A stretch of DNA of 64,000 bases from Marinobacter zhanjiangensis (lineage in GTDB: Bacteria > Pseudomonadota > Gammaproteobacteria > Pseudomonadales > Oleiphilaceae), in the NCBI RefSeq assembly GCF_014651935.1, contig NZ_BMXV01000008.1:62001-126000 (forward strand), given 5' to 3'. The translations under genes were made by a program, and so were the position numbers. A model generated the notes under the pieces. It was not told the DNA's origin, did no database searches, and was given only the letters and a program-made list of their open reading frames with translations. This document shows positions 49,956 through 59,915 of this stretch, piece by piece. The stretch's first letter is position 1. Every line of letters begins with the position of its first letter.

Positions 49956-49992
49956 TAGTGTCCCGTCTGGTTAATTCGTTGACCTACTGAGC
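49955..49992 (-). repeat. Dispersed intergenic repeat, copy 3 (aroC-MFS)
   Basis: 38 bp, 34 identical to copy 1 (7783-7820) and matching copy 2 over 28 of 30 bases. It fills most of the 54-bp gap between aroC and the MFS gene and reaches the proposed ATC start. Confidence 0.75.
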
Positions 49993-50009
49993 GCCTGAAT
50001 GCTTTGACA

Positions 50010-51104
50010 CTAGACCTGCCCGATATCCGGTGTGGAAACCGTCACATCACCGTTCTGGCCCCGGTGCCTGAGGTAGTGGTCCAGCAGCACAATGGCCATC
50101 ATCGCCTCGGCGATGGGCGTGGCGCGAATGCCAACGCAGGGGTCATGGCGCCCGGTGGTGACCACCTCAACCGGGTTGCCGTCCACGTCGATGCTTTGCC
50201 CCGGCAGTCGCAGGCTGGAGGTGGGCTTGAGGGCGATGCTGGCGACAATGGGCTGGCCGGAGGAAATGCCGCCAAGTACCCCGCCGGCATTGTTGGACAG
50301 GAAGCCTTCCGGCGTCAGTTCGTCCCGGTGTTCGGTACCCTTCTGGGTGACAGACTCGAAGCCGGCGCCGATTTCCACGCCCTTGACGGCGTTGATGCTC
50401 ATCAGGGCATGGGCCAGGTCGGCGTCCAGCCGGTCGAAGATGGGCTCGCCCAGACCGGGAGGCACGCCGTCCGCTACCACGTTGATGCGGGCGCCAATGG
50501 AATTGCCCTCCTTCTTCAGGGCATCCATGTAGGCTTCCATTTCCGGCACCTTGTCGGCATCCGGGCAGAAGAAGGGGTTCTGATGAACCTGTTCCCAATC
50601 GAATTTTTCGGCGCTGATCGGGCCAAGCTGCGACAGGTAGCCACGGATGCGGATGCCCAGGCGCTGTTGCAGAAACTTGCGGGCCACGGCACCGGCCGCC
50701 ACCCGCATGGCGGTTTCCCTTGCGGAGGAGCGACCACCACCACGGTAATCCCGCACACCATACTTGTGCATGTAGGTGTAGTCGGCGTGGGCCGGCCGGA
50801 ACTGGGTTGCGATCTTTGAATAGTCCTTGGATCGCTGGTCGGTGTTTTCGATCATCAGACCAATCGGCGTGCCGGTGGTCTTTCCCTCGAATACGCCGGA
50901 AAGAATCCTGACCTCGTCCGCTTCGCGGCGCTGGGTGGTGTGACGGGAGGTTCCCGGCTTGCGGCGGTCCAGGTCATCCTGAAGGTCGGCCTCACTCAGC
51001 TCCAGACCGGGAGGACAGCCATCAATAATACAGCCCAGCGCCAGACCATGGCTTTCACCAAAGGAGGTTACGGTGAACAGTTTTCCAAAGGTGTTTCCGG
51101 ACAT
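50010..51104 (-). CDS. aroC: Chorismate synthase
   Basis: A 364-residue FMN-dependent enzyme that makes chorismate from EPSP, the branch-point to Trp, Phe, Tyr and folate. Signature sequences: [21 protein letters not shown] (N-terminal), [38 protein letters not shown] and [23 protein letters not shown]. Normal bacterial length. Its product feeds TrpFBA and PabB of this window. It lies 36 bases after prmB; prmB-aroC-MFS is also the Pseudomonas order. Confidence 0.97.
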   Translation of the reverse strand: MSGNTFGKLFTVTSFGESHGLALGCIIDGCPPGLELSEADLQDDLDRRKPGTSRHTTQRREADEVRILSGVFEGKTTGTPIGLMIENTDQRSKDYSKIATQFRPAHADYTYMHKYGVRDYRGGGRSSARETAMRVAAGAVARKFLQQRLGIRIRGYLSQLGPISAEKFDWEQVHQNPFFCPDADKVPEMEAYMDALKKEGNSIGARINVVADGVPPGLGEPIFDRLDADLAHALMSINAVKGVEIGAGFESVTQKGTEHRDELTPEGFLSNNAGGVLGGISSGQPIVASIALKPTSSLRLPGQSIDVDGNPVEVVTTGRHDPCVGIRATPIAEAMMAIVLLDHYLRHRGQNGDVTVSTPDIGQV

Positions 51105-51140
51105 AATTCAATATCTTGTCGTTGAAAGTTAAAAAATGGA

Positions 51141-52043
51141 TCAGGATTTGCCCAGACCAGCCACAAGGGCTTCACGGGTCAGCAGGAATACGCCGTCGCC
51201 GCCATTGTCGAATTCCAGCCAGGTAAACGGCATCTGCGGTAAAGCCATGTCCAGGGCATGCCAGCTGTTGCCTACTTCCACGATCAGCAGCCCGCCCGGG
51301 TTAAGGTGTTGTGCCGCCTTTTCCAGTATACGGTGGGCGATGGCCAAACCATCATCACCCGCTTCCAGGCCCAGCCTCGGTTCATGGTGGAATTCGTCCG
51401 GCATATCGGCCAGGTCCTCCGCGTCCACGTACGGCGGGTTGCTGAGGATTACATCATAGCTGCCGGTAATCTGATCGAACACATCGGAGCGTATCGCCGT
51501 CACCCGATCGGTCAGCTCGTGGAGCTCGATGTTGGACCGGGCCACGGCCAGCGCGTCGTCGGAAACGTCGGACAAGTCTACCATCGCGTCCGGGAATACT
51601 GTGGCCGCCGCAATACCGATGCACCCACTGCCTGTGCACAGGTCGAGTACGCGCTCAACCGGCTGATCCGCCAGCCAGGGCTGCAGGCCAGTCTCCAGCA
51701 ACTCCGCCATTGGAGAGCGCGGCACCAGCACACGCTCGTCCACATGGAAGGGCATGCCCATGAACCAGGCTTCGCCAATCAGGTAGGCCACCGGCTTGCG
51801 TTCGTGTACCCGGCGATCGATACGTTCCAGGATCAGCTGGCGTTCATCCCGGGTCAGGCGGGCGTCCAGGAACAGGGTATTGTTCTCCAGCGGCAGGTGC
51901 AGGCTGCGCATCACCAGCAGAACCGCCTCGTCCCACAGGTTATCGGTACCATGACCAAAATGAAGGCCGGCTTCGCTGAATCGTGAGGCGGCGTAACGCA
52001 GGTAGTCGCGCACGGTAATCAGATCGTCGATAGGACGGGTCAC
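51141..52043 (-). CDS. prmB: Ribosomal protein L3 N5-glutamine methyltransferase PrmB
   Basis: A 300-residue SAM-dependent methyltransferase that modifies a glutamine of 50S protein L3. The SAM motif I is [19 protein letters not shown], and the N5-glutamine methyltransferase signature NPPY occurs in [14 protein letters not shown]. The N-terminal helical domain (residues 1-90) and [25 protein letters not shown] are typical of PrmB. I choose GTG 52043 as start: it has AAGGA 8 bases upstream and gives [18 protein letters not shown]; the open frame to 52220 is longer without homology and would run close to the patatin gene. It precedes aroC. Confidence 0.93.
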   Translation of the reverse strand: MTRPIDDLITVRDYLRYAASRFSEAGLHFGHGTDNLWDEAVLLVMRSLHLPLENNTLFLDARLTRDERQLILERIDRRVHERKPVAYLIGEAWFMGMPFHVDERVLVPRSPMAELLETGLQPWLADQPVERVLDLCTGSGCIGIAAATVFPDAMVDLSDVSDDALAVARSNIELHELTDRVTAIRSDVFDQITGSYDVILSNPPYVDAEDLADMPDEFHHEPRLGLEAGDDGLAIAHRILEKAAQHLNPGGLLIVEVGNSWHALDMALPQMPFTWLEFDNGGDGVFLLTREALVAGLGKS

Positions 52044-52149
52044 TGCCGGTTCCTTCTGCCAGCTCCCACCATGGCGGTGGGCATTGAATGTAGTTGCAGG
52101 ATTATACGCGTAATCACGCAGGCCGGCAGCCCTGCCACCGGTATACGGA

Positions 52150-53355
52150 TCAGATCGCCATTGGACCGGAACTGCTGCGGTTTTTTTCAAACCGGTCCAG
52201 CGCCCCATGCATGCGTTCACGGCCGATCTGGATCATTTCCGGAGCCTTGTGATAGTCATAGGTGCGGCAGGAGTTCTTGGGCACGTTCACCAGCAGGTCC
52301 GGTGGGTAGCCGGCCAGCTTGTACTGAACCAGCGCACTCTGCATGGTCTCGATGGTCAGGTTCATGATATCGAACCGGCCAATGCCAAGCTTTTCCCAGT
52401 TGATGGTACCGGTTTCCTGCCAGGGATCGCGGCTCGCCGCCGTCTTTTCCTCCACTTCCTCCACCTGCTCCCTGATTTCAGTCTCCAGCTTCTTCTCCGG
52501 CGAATCGTCTTTTGTCAGCCGCTCGCCGTCCCGCCGGCCCCCGAAGGATTTAAGCGCGTCCCAGTCCAGCCAGCGGGAGGCCTTGTCGCGGATTCTGCCA
52601 ACCCACTCCTCCAGTTCGGAGTCCTCTTCCGGCGGATGGAAGGCCGCATCGGGAACTCGGTCGGCTGCATCGCCCTCGCCACTAAGGTTGACCGCGAACA
52701 CCAGGTCGGCGTGGGCGGAGATGGTGGGCATGATGGGTAATGGATTCAGCAGCGCACCATCCACCAGCACCCGGCCATTGAGCACCACCGGCGTAATCAG
52801 CCCCGGAATGGCAATGGATGAGCGGATGGCCTGATCCAGCGGCCCCTCCTGGAACCAGATTTCCCGATGGCCCAGCAGGTCCGTGGAAACCGCCGTGTAG
52901 GCCAGCGGGAGCGTTTCGATGCGGATGTCCCCCAGCATCTCACGCACTACGGAGAACACCTTTTCACCCCGGATCGCGCCCCCCGAGTTAAGGGTTACAT
53001 CCAGCAACTTCAGTACATCGAACTGCCCCAGACCGGTGACCCAGTCCTTGTAGGCCTGCATCTTGCCCGCAGCATAAACACCGCCAATCAGGGCGCCCAT
53101 GGAACAGCCGGAAATGGCCACAATCTCATAACCGCGCTCCTCCAGTACCTCGATGGCACCAATGTGGGCGTAACCACGGGCACCGCCTGATCCCAGCGCG
53201 AGCGCTACCCGTTTGCGAGACGGGGTAGCGGTGGTTTTGCTACCTGATCGTCCCGGCTGGTTTTTTTTGTCCGGGGTCACCGTACCCCCCGGGTCGGATT
53301 TCCCGGGCGGCACGGCCGGTATCTGGCCCTGTTCCGGTTTGTTTTCCTTACTCAA
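52150..53355 (-). CDS. Patatin-like phospholipase (RssA/NTE family)
   Basis: A 401-residue putative lipid acyl hydrolase. The patatin elements are all there: oxyanion loop [17 protein letters not shown] (about residues 51-67), nucleophile elbow [17 protein letters not shown] (G-x-S-x-G) and the DGA motif of the dyad Asp in [12 protein letters not shown]. The first 45 residues are disordered, charged and Pro-rich. There is no signal peptide, so it likely acts in the cytoplasm or at the inner membrane. The C-terminal third (about 260-401) is specific to this family. The start is TTG 53355, overlapping the DUF4892 stop, with GGAGG 9 bases upstream. Its substrate is unknown. Confidence 0.88.
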   Translation of the reverse strand: MSKENKPEQGQIPAVPPGKSDPGGTVTPDKKNQPGRSGSKTTATPSRKRVALALGSGGARGYAHIGAIEVLEERGYEIVAISGCSMGALIGGVYAAGKMQAYKDWVTGLGQFDVLKLLDVTLNSGGAIRGEKVFSVVREMLGDIRIETLPLAYTAVSTDLLGHREIWFQEGPLDQAIRSSIAIPGLITPVVLNGRVLVDGALLNPLPIMPTISAHADLVFAVNLSGEGDAADRVPDAAFHPPEEDSELEEWVGRIRDKASRWLDWDALKSFGGRRDGERLTKDDSPEKKLETEIREQVEEVEEKTAASRDPWQETGTINWEKLGIGRFDIMNLTIETMQSALVQYKLAGYPPDLLVNVPKNSCRTYDYHKAPEMIQIGRERMHGALDRFEKNRSSSGPMAI

Positions 53356-54280
53356 TGTTCCTGCCTCCCTCCGGTGGCGCGACGATCAGTATTTCAATCC
53401 GGTTCGGGGGCCGCCCCGGCGATTCGATCCTGACCAGCGGCCCGAGGTTGCGAATGATATGGCGGGAACGGGAAATTCCCGAACGGTCGAGCAGGTCCGA
53501 CATGGTCTGAACAGCTTTCTGCGATCGCTCGAGAGCCTGCTCGACGGTTTCATCCGATCCCAGGGCGGTAAAGCCCGCAAGGACAATCCGGCTGTCAGGG
53601 TCCTGCGCTTTTTCCCTGATCTGGCGACGGGTTTCCACATCCCATTCCACACTGATGCTGATATCCCCTTCCCAGGGCACAATCATTGGCCCCGAAAGCC
53701 TGCCCACGGCGCCATCCAGTCCCGGCACTATCGCATCATCAGACAGCTCCAGCCGCTCCAGCCACAGGTATTCCCGCTGATTGCCCCGGGTAATGGTATA
53801 GAGCACCACCAGCCAACGTCGCCCGCTATCGTCCTCGAACCCGGCCACCAGATAGTCCTGGTCGGCGTCCCGTCCGTACAGGGTGGACTGGTCAAACACC
53901 TGGTTGGCCCAGACGTTGCTGCGACCACAGCGGCGCCCTTCACAATGGAACAGGATACTGGCGTTCATTGCCTGCAGCTGCTCCAGGTACCAGCGTCTCG
54001 CATTGTCACGACTGGCACCGGGTTCCAGCAGGTAGAGGCGGCCACTGCCTTCAACCGCCAGCCGCACCGACTGTTCAGCGCGCACCTCGTTGTCTGCCTC
54101 GCGGATGGGGCTGAGCATGACCCGGTAGCTTGCCGACCGGATGGACGTTTCTTCTTCCAGGCTTGCCTGGGGAAACGCCAGCAACTGGCTGCCATGACCG
54201 GCCACCGGAATTATCAGCAACGCTGCGGCGCCAAGCAATGCCATTGTCCTCCGGAGCACGCCGGATACTGTCAGTAACAC
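53348..54280 (-). CDS. Secreted DUF4892 family protein
   Basis: A protein of about 310 residues with a Sec signal peptide (n-region MLLTVSGVLRRT, hydrophobic MALLGAAALLIIPVA, cleavage near AGHGSQ) and a periplasmic domain of the DUF4892 type: YRVMLSPIREADNEVRAEQSVRLAVEGSGRLYLLE split over its first part, and a C-terminal OmpA-like-looking segment with LERSQKAVQTMSDLLDRSGISRSRHIIRNLGPLV. No catalytic motif is clear. The start is uncertain: GTG 54280 has GAGGG nine bases upstream and yields the best signal sequence; ATG 54244 with a very close GGAGG, and TTG 54307, are alternatives. It lies between an alpha/beta hydrolase gene and the patatin gene with overlapping or touching ends. Confidence 0.75.
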   Translation of the reverse strand: MLLTVSGVLRRTMALLGAAALLIIPVAGHGSQLLAFPQASLEEETSIRSASYRVMLSPIREADNEVRAEQSVRLAVEGSGRLYLLEPGASRDNARRWYLEQLQAMNASILFHCEGRRCGRSNVWANQVFDQSTLYGRDADQDYLVAGFEDDSGRRWLVVLYTITRGNQREYLWLERLELSDDAIVPGLDGAVGRLSGPMIVPWEGDISISVEWDVETRRQIREKAQDPDSRIVLAGFTALGSDETVEQALERSQKAVQTMSDLLDRSGISRSRHIIRNLGPLVRIESPGRPPNRIEILIVAPPEGGRNIE

Positions 54281-54285
54281 CTTGG

Positions 54286-55200
54286 TCAGCCCTCTTTCAG
54301 GAAACAACGAATACCCTCTTCCACCGGGGTGATATTCCCCTCCAGATGGCAGTGATGCCCACCATCAATATCCAGGCAGCGAACATTCTCCAGGGCCTCA
54401 AAACGCTTCTGCCAGCGGTCAAAGGACGCCAGCAGTCCATGCTCCGCCCGGATCAGCAAGGTCGGAGCGGTCACCGAACGGACAAAGGCCATCACCTGCT
54501 CTTCGGTAAACATCATGGTGGAAGGGTGGCGCAGGCGGGAATCGGTACGCCAGTGCCAGCCGTCAGTACCCTGCTCCATATTGCGGGAGAGCAACACCCG
54601 GGCCACGTCTTCAGACAAGGGGTTGCGCCCCCCGGTACGCAGCTTGGCCGCCGTTTCCAGTGACGGATAGACCGCACTGGCACCGGAACCGGTGAGCCGC
54701 TTGCGGATACCCCGCCGCAGCTGGCCGACCGCCTCTTCCGGGTCCTTGGAAAGGGGGCCCAGACTGTCGATCATCACCAGCTTGCGGACTTTCTCGGGGA
54801 ACGCCGCTGCATACAGCATCGATACGATGCCGCCCAGGGAGTGGCCCACCAGGTCCACCTGCTCATGGTCGGCGAAATGGCTTTCGATCAGTTCCGCCAG
54901 ATCCGCCACATAGTCGGCCAGCAGGTAGCTCTGCCCTGGCGGTCGATGGCCGGAATAGCCATGCCCGGCATGATCCAGCGCCCAGACATCGGCCATCGAC
55001 TGGAGGCCAGGTGCCAGTCGGTAGAAAGTCAGACTGTTGTCCAGCCAGCCATGCAGCATGAGAATCGGGGGTGCCTTCGGAGCCTCGCTTGCAGCCGGCC
55101 AGTGCAGGCCCGCCAGGGTCAGTTGTTTCAGGGGCCAGCGGATTTCATGGAAATCCGTTTGCGAGTCACAGAGCAAATCCGGGGATGGGGATGGGTTCAT
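54286..55200 (-). CDS. Alpha/beta-fold hydrolase
   Basis: A 304-residue serine hydrolase of unknown substrate. It has the HG oxyanion stretch ILMLHGWLDNSLTFYRLAPGL, the nucleophile elbow VDLVGHSLGGIVSMLYA (G-H-S-L-G, Ser near 126) and a C-terminal His in DIDGGHHCHLEGN; the acid is probably the Asp in LLIRAEHGLLASFDR. The start is ATG 55200 (MNPSPSPDLLCDSQTDFHEI). No signal peptide. It sits between pilZ (53 bp upstream) and the DUF4892 gene; prmB-linked hydrolases are found in Pseudomonas too. Confidence 0.85.
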   Translation of the reverse strand: MNPSPSPDLLCDSQTDFHEIRWPLKQLTLAGLHWPAASEAPKAPPILMLHGWLDNSLTFYRLAPGLQSMADVWALDHAGHGYSGHRPPGQSYLLADYVADLAELIESHFADHEQVDLVGHSLGGIVSMLYAAAFPEKVRKLVMIDSLGPLSKDPEEAVGQLRRGIRKRLTGSGASAVYPSLETAAKLRTGGRNPLSEDVARVLLSRNMEQGTDGWHWRTDSRLRHPSTMMFTEEQVMAFVRSVTAPTLLIRAEHGLLASFDRWQKRFEALENVRCLDIDGGHHCHLEGNITPVEEGIRCFLKEG

Positions 55201-55253
55201 GGGAAGCAGACTTTCCTCCAACGGGAACAACGGGCGCCTGCTGCGCCCTGCCA

Positions 55254-55604
55254 TTACATGGTATGGGTTGGCCGGTCCGAACTCAGGGACCCTGCCAGGT
55301 AGGACTCGATCTTGGTACGGGCGGTCTCGTCCTCACCATTGAACTGCACGCCAATCCCCGCTGCGCGGTTGCCCTGGGCGCCCCGCGGAGTGATCCACAC
55401 CACCTTGCCGGCAACCGGGATCTTTTCCGGCTCGTCCATCAGATTCAGCAGCAGGAAAACCTCGTCGCCCAGCTGATACTGCTTCTGGGTGGGAATGAAC
55501 AGCCCGCCCTGGCGGATGTATGGCATGTAGGCCGCATACAAGACTGCCTTGTCCTTGATGGTCAGGGTCAGAATACCACTACGCGCGCCGAAACCAGGCC
55601 CCAT
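55254..55604 (-). CDS. pilZ: Type IV pilus assembly protein PilZ
   Basis: A 116-residue protein matching P. aeruginosa PilZ closely by memory: GARSGILTLTIKDKAVLYAAYMP, GGLFIPTQKQYQLGDEVFLLLNLMDEPEKIPVAGKVVWITP (split) and GNRAAGIGVQFN. This canonical PilZ lacks the RxxxR c-di-GMP motif and works instead by binding the PilB ATPase and FimX to enable pilus extension. The ATG 55604 has an excellent GGAGG site 7 bases upstream. It follows holB by about 110 bp, the same holB-pilZ order as in Pseudomonas. Confidence 0.94.
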   Translation of the reverse strand: MGPGFGARSGILTLTIKDKAVLYAAYMPYIRQGGLFIPTQKQYQLGDEVFLLLNLMDEPEKIPVAGKVVWITPRGAQGNRAAGIGVQFNGEDETARTKIESYLAGSLSSDRPTHTM

Positions 55605-55714
55605 GGGTGTCCTCCAGCTGTTGTCGTTATGCTGCCGCCCCCGGTGTGCTGCGGGTCGGCTTCGATTTCATTCTAGCAGACAGTCCTGTCAGGCAGCCTG
55701 CCTCTGTTTCCGAA

Positions 55715-56719
55715 TTACCCTGCCCGCCTGCGCCGGGGCATCAGCTCTTGCCACTGAATCAGCAGACGGTCCGTTTCCAGTTCGGGGCTGACATTATTCA
55801 CCAAAGCTCGCCGGGATTCGCGGATGGCGTCCACAAGTTGCTGGGCCCGCCAGGGCGGATTGCCGGCTGCCAGGTATTTTACCACCTCGCTGATGCCCGG
55901 GTCGCGGGCATCACCACCGGCCATGCTGCGGGCCAGATCATTGGCCCAGCCTTCCATCAGGTTCAGGGTGGCTTCGTGGCCCAGATCCCGGAACGCCCGC
56001 GCCGCCACGGCTACGGAAACCCCGCCTTTCATGAACTGACGAAAGGCATCCAGCGCGGCTTCCCGCTGCTGCAGAAAACCACTGTCCAGAAGCTCCAGCG
56101 CCAGTCTTGGTGCCCCTCCGGCCAAATGCAGCGCCAGTGCCTGGTCATCGGTGCCCGGCACCTCGTCGCGGCCCGCCAGTTGCGCTGACAGCCAGCCGGT
56201 CGCTACATTGGCACGGGGCGTTGCCAGCGGCAGGATGCGGCAGCGGGAACGAATGGTCGGCAGCACCGGCCGGCCGGTTTCCTGCAGCAGCAACAGCACC
56301 ACATCCGCCGCCGGCTCCTCCAGGGTCTTCAGCAGGGCATTGCCGGCATTGATATTGAGCTGATCCGCCCGGTCGACGATAGCCACCTTGAAATGGGCCA
56401 CCTGGGGCGAGGCCACCGCAAACTGCGACAGGGCCCGGACCTGGTCGATGCGGACCATGCGGGATTTTTCCGGCTGGTAGACCCGGATATCCGGATGGGA
56501 GTCACCAGTCACCAGCTGGCACTGACGGCACTGGCCACACGGCTCCCCGGAACCCACCGCACGCCGCTCACAGACCAGCAGGGCCGAAATGCGCTCGGCC
56601 AGCCGGCGCTTGCCCACACCCCGTTCACCGTGTACCAGGGTGGCGTGGGGCAGCCGGCCCTGATCAAGGTCCTGTGCAAAGCGTTCCAGTACCGGCGTCA
56701 GCCAGGGCATGTCGTTCAC
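55715..56719 (-). CDS. holB: DNA polymerase III delta' subunit
   Basis: A 334-residue clamp-loader subunit. It has the degenerate nucleotide loop HGERGVGKRRLAERI (about residues 31-45), a zinc-binding set of cysteines in CERRAVGSGEPCGQCRQCQ (about residues 50-68), and the SRC motif in TIRSRCRILPL; ALLKTLEEPAADVVLLL is also conserved. It has no proper catalytic ATP site, as expected for delta'. The GTG at 56719 is preceded by AGGA seven bases upstream, so I keep it over ATG 56710. It follows the TgpA gene by 14 bases; the usual tmk partner is not next to it. Confidence 0.94.
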   Translation of the reverse strand: MNDMPWLTPVLERFAQDLDQGRLPHATLVHGERGVGKRRLAERISALLVCERRAVGSGEPCGQCRQCQLVTGDSHPDIRVYQPEKSRMVRIDQVRALSQFAVASPQVAHFKVAIVDRADQLNINAGNALLKTLEEPAADVVLLLLQETGRPVLPTIRSRCRILPLATPRANVATGWLSAQLAGRDEVPGTDDQALALHLAGGAPRLALELLDSGFLQQREAALDAFRQFMKGGVSVAVAARAFRDLGHEATLNLMEGWANDLARSMAGGDARDPGISEVVKYLAAGNPPWRAQQLVDAIRESRRALVNNVSPELETDRLLIQWQELMPRRRRAG

Positions 56720-56733
56720 GGGTACTTCCTGAT

Positions 56734-58821
56734 TCAGGACAGGCGCTGCGACCGCGACGATGACTCTCGTCCGGCGGGCCTGTTTCGGGTTGATCGTTGT
56801 ATCTCACGGCGAATGGCGGATAGCCGGCGTCGCATGACACGGAGAGCCAGCGGTTTCTGCGATCCACCGGCGCGCAATCGCCGGGAGTCCGGGCCATAGT
56901 AATGGTTGTTCAGGTCGCGGGCAAAGGCCTGTGCCAGCCGTCCGGCGGCGGGTGCCTGACGGGCGGTCAGACTCGCCAGCTGCCCGGGCGTTACCCCTGG
57001 CGGCACCGTCACACCCTGCTTCTCCAGGGACCGCACCCAGCGCGTCACAAGCATGGCCACCGGATCGTCACGGCGGCCACCTGCGTGGCGCAAGGCGGCA
57101 ATAATGCCGGCCACCAGCATCGCCAGACCGACCAGCGCGGCGGTGATATAGCCCAGCTCCCTGAGACCGATATTACCCGGCAACCGGCTCATCAGATCCA
57201 TCTGTGACTGGCCCTGATAGCCGACCACCCAGCGTTGCCAGTTGTAGTTGATCCGGTCCATCTGCAGGCTGAGCCATTGCACCACCGCGATATCGCCATA
57301 ACGTTGCGGCGACGTCCAGTCGTCCTCCAGGAACGAGCCCTCTTCCGCCATAGCGTCGCGCAGGCCCGATTCAATGCGGTCCGGGGCAATGGCCGCGGTG
57401 GGATCCAGGTGGACCCAGCCCCGGCCTTCAACCCACGCTTCCACCCAGGCGTGGGCATCGTACTGCCGCACGATCAGGTAGGCATCGTCGGCCCCGGCCG
57501 AGCCACCCTGGTAACCCGCCACGATACGGGCGGGTATGCCCGCAGCCCGCAACAGAAAGGTGGTGGCACTGGCGTAATGGGCGCAGAAGCCCCGTTTGGC
57601 ATCGAACAACAGCGTATCGACCGGGTCATCCGGCATGGTCGGCGGGCGCAGGGTATAGAAATACGGCTGTTGCCGGAAACGGTCCAGGATTGAGCGGGCA
57701 AAGGCCAGGTCCGAGTCCGCGGCGTCGGCCAGCTCGCTGGCCAGCTGGCGACTGCGCTCATTGCCCCGCTCCGGCAACTGCAGGTAACGCCGGCGTTCGG
57801 AGGGGGACAGCGAACCGGCATCGTCGGCAGCCGGCTCAAGGGCCATGCGATAACGGATGGAGGTGTCCGCCGGGCGCTCCAGGCGGAACAGCTCGCCGGG
57901 CACCTCGGTGACATTGCCGGATACGGCCCGGGAGTCGTCCAGCGCGTACACCCAGCGTTGGCCGGAGGACTCCATCAGCACATCGTACTGGTTGTTCGCC
58001 AGGTTGCCGATGCCCGCATCCAGGTCGACCCGGCCGAGCCTCGTCGGTGGTGTTTCCTGCCACTGGCTCCAGGTGTCGCCGTCAAACCGGTCCAGGATCA
58101 GGCCCCGCCAGTACCTGTCCCGGTGAGCCGGCGTGTCGCCGCCGAAGGTGACGCGGAAGACCCGTTCGCTGCTCTGCGCCAGGCTGGAGATATCACCGGG
58201 AGTGATGCTGTCCGACAGACCGGTGCGGGCCTCACCAGAGACCAGCGGCACGCTCCAGAGCGGAGCCATGCGGGGAAAGAAGATAAACAGGACCAGCACC
58301 ACCGGCAGCGTCTTGAGCATCATGCCGCCCAGTCGCCGCAGCCCACTGACCGGACTGCGGCTGGTCCCCGGTGTATGCAGCAACTGCAGGGCCACCAGCA
58401 GGATGAAGACCCCTGCCAGGGTAACCAGCGTCCAGCCGATCCCCTGGTTGAACAGGAAGTTGACCGCCGCCAGGTACACCAGTATGAAAAACAGCACGAA
58501 GAAGTCACGGCTGTTGCGGGTTTCCAGCCATTTCAGACCCACCGCCAGCACGAAGAAGGAGGCCGCCGTATCGACACTGAAGTGTCCGCTGACGGTGGCG
58601 ATATAGCCGGCGATCAGGGTTCCCATGACCGCCAGTTTAAGCCAGCGCCCGGGCAGTCGCACCCTGCCCTGCTGAGCCAGCCAGCGCCACCCGGCCAGCA
58701 GCAGGCAGGCCACAATCAGCCACGGGGGCAGACGATCCCACTGCGGAAGCAGCAGCACCACAAACCCGGACAGCAGCCACAGCAGTGCGCCACTGGGCAA
58801 CATGGGCACCCTGGCCGTCAT
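56734..58821 (-). CDS. tgpA: TgpA-type membrane transglutaminase-like protein
   Basis: A 695-residue inner-membrane protein. Six or so N-terminal helices (about residues 12-190, DUF3488 region) lead into a periplasmic segment and a transglutaminase-like core with the Cys413-His457-Asp473 triad (RGFCAHYASATTFLLRAAGIPARIVAGY; DAHAWVEAWVEGRGWVHLDPTA). A further helix (about 552-572) precedes a cytoplasmic DUF4129-like tail. P. aeruginosa TgpA is essential and thought to act on the cell envelope; its substrate is unknown. It overlaps the DUF58 gene by four bases (ATGA). A MoxR ATPase that normally begins this cluster is missing here. Confidence 0.9.
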   Translation of the reverse strand: MTARVPMLPSGALLWLLSGFVVLLLPQWDRLPPWLIVACLLLAGWRWLAQQGRVRLPGRWLKLAVMGTLIAGYIATVSGHFSVDTAASFFVLAVGLKWLETRNSRDFFVLFFILVYLAAVNFLFNQGIGWTLVTLAGVFILLVALQLLHTPGTSRSPVSGLRRLGGMMLKTLPVVLVLFIFFPRMAPLWSVPLVSGEARTGLSDSITPGDISSLAQSSERVFRVTFGGDTPAHRDRYWRGLILDRFDGDTWSQWQETPPTRLGRVDLDAGIGNLANNQYDVLMESSGQRWVYALDDSRAVSGNVTEVPGELFRLERPADTSIRYRMALEPAADDAGSLSPSERRRYLQLPERGNERSRQLASELADAADSDLAFARSILDRFRQQPYFYTLRPPTMPDDPVDTLLFDAKRGFCAHYASATTFLLRAAGIPARIVAGYQGGSAGADDAYLIVRQYDAHAWVEAWVEGRGWVHLDPTAAIAPDRIESGLRDAMAEEGSFLEDDWTSPQRYGDIAVVQWLSLQMDRINYNWQRWVVGYQGQSQMDLMSRLPGNIGLRELGYITAALVGLAMLVAGIIAALRHAGGRRDDPVAMLVTRWVRSLEKQGVTVPPGVTPGQLASLTARQAPAAGRLAQAFARDLNNHYYGPDSRRLRAGGSQKPLALRVMRRRLSAIRREIQRSTRNRPAGRESSSRSQRLS

Positions 58822-59795
58822 ACCCCTGCCCCCCGCTCCGGCGGTGTCCGCTGCCAGGTGGCCAGCGCCCTCAGGCAGGCTTTCCGGTGCTGATCGCCCT
58901 GGTCCGGTTCAATGGTCAGCCCGGGCAATCTCAGCCCCCAGGGCTCGCCGGCATTGTGACGCTCCAGCACAAGAGCGGTCAGGTAACTCAACCGCAACTC
59001 ATGGTCCGCCCCCGGAAAACTCTCGAAATCCAGCCACCGGGGACTGCCCTGCTCGCCCTGCCAGTCTGCCACCACCATGTCACCATTGCGGGAAAAACGT
59101 TTCCAGTCGACCCGGGCACTGAGATCGCCCTCACGCCAGGGGCGCAGCTCCACCTGATCCTGGCCCTGGCTACGCTGATCGGCTTCGACGCTTTCGCCCT
59201 CGGTGGCGCCCTCCGGGGCCTGGATCGGCGTAATGGGGCGCGGGTAGACAATGGCTGATGTCGCCGGTCGCAACCATGACCAGGCCACCAGCAGGCCAAA
59301 CGGGAAACGGGTTTCGATGCGGATTCTGTCGGGCAGCAGGTAACCCCGTTCGCGGCTGGGGATTTCCAGGGAGCCGTCCACAAGCTCGTTGCCGGGAATG
59401 GACAGGCTTGGCCCGGCCATGGCGTCACTGCTGAGGTCGATAGCGGGGGCATCGTGACGGGCCTGCAAGCGAACGCGGAACACGATGGTGTCTCCCGCGA
59501 AGCCCTCGCCGGGTTTCAGCAGCGCCACGTCAACGCCACTGAGGTTGTTGTGAGTCTGGTGCATGGCCGCCACAAACAGTGCTCCCAGCAGGAAGGTCAG
59601 CAGGTAGATCAGGCTGTTCTGATAATTGATGCCGGTCAGCAGCATGACCACCAGCAGCAGCCCGAATACCAGCCCGGCACCGGTGGGCAGTATGAAGATG
59701 GAGCGGCGGTCCAGATGACGCCGGTCGTCCCGTGGTATGCGACGGTTGACCCAGGCGCGCCATCGCCGTCTGGCCGTGTCTCTGATGCTTGGCAA
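58818..59795 (-). CDS. DUF58 domain protein (moxR-tgpA cluster type)
   Basis: A protein of about 325 residues with two N-terminal membrane helices (about residues 28-48 and 52-70: FILPTGAGLVFGLLLVVMLL, NSLIYLLTFLLGALFVAAM) and a DUF58 domain with the hallmark ELRPWREGDLSARVDWKRFSRNGDMVV. DUF58 proteins occur with MoxR AAA+ ATPases and transglutaminase-like proteins and probably act as part of an envelope complex; the function is inferred. The TTG at 59795 has AAGGA seven bases upstream; a longer ATG 59873 frame has no Shine-Dalgarno and would overlap pabB upstream sequences. Divergent from pabB. Confidence 0.85.
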   Translation of the reverse strand: MPSIRDTARRRWRAWVNRRIPRDDRRHLDRRSIFILPTGAGLVFGLLLVVMLLTGINYQNSLIYLLTFLLGALFVAAMHQTHNNLSGVDVALLKPGEGFAGDTIVFRVRLQARHDAPAIDLSSDAMAGPSLSIPGNELVDGSLEIPSRERGYLLPDRIRIETRFPFGLLVAWSWLRPATSAIVYPRPITPIQAPEGATEGESVEADQRSQGQDQVELRPWREGDLSARVDWKRFSRNGDMVVADWQGEQGSPRWLDFESFPGADHELRLSYLTALVLERHNAGEPWGLRLPGLTIEPDQGDQHRKACLRALATWQRTPPERGAGV

Positions 59796-59915
59796 GGGTA
59801 CTTCCTTACTCCGCGGCCCATGACCGAATGGATTCAGGAACTTCTGAAGAGAACCCGGGTTATAGGGTATCATGTGCGACCTGCTTTTCCCGTCACGACC
59901 AGGTCAGGTTTCCGG

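Noticed and set aside
59454..59915. N-terminal extension of pabB
   Set aside because: It is antisense to the DUF58 gene and not PabB-like.
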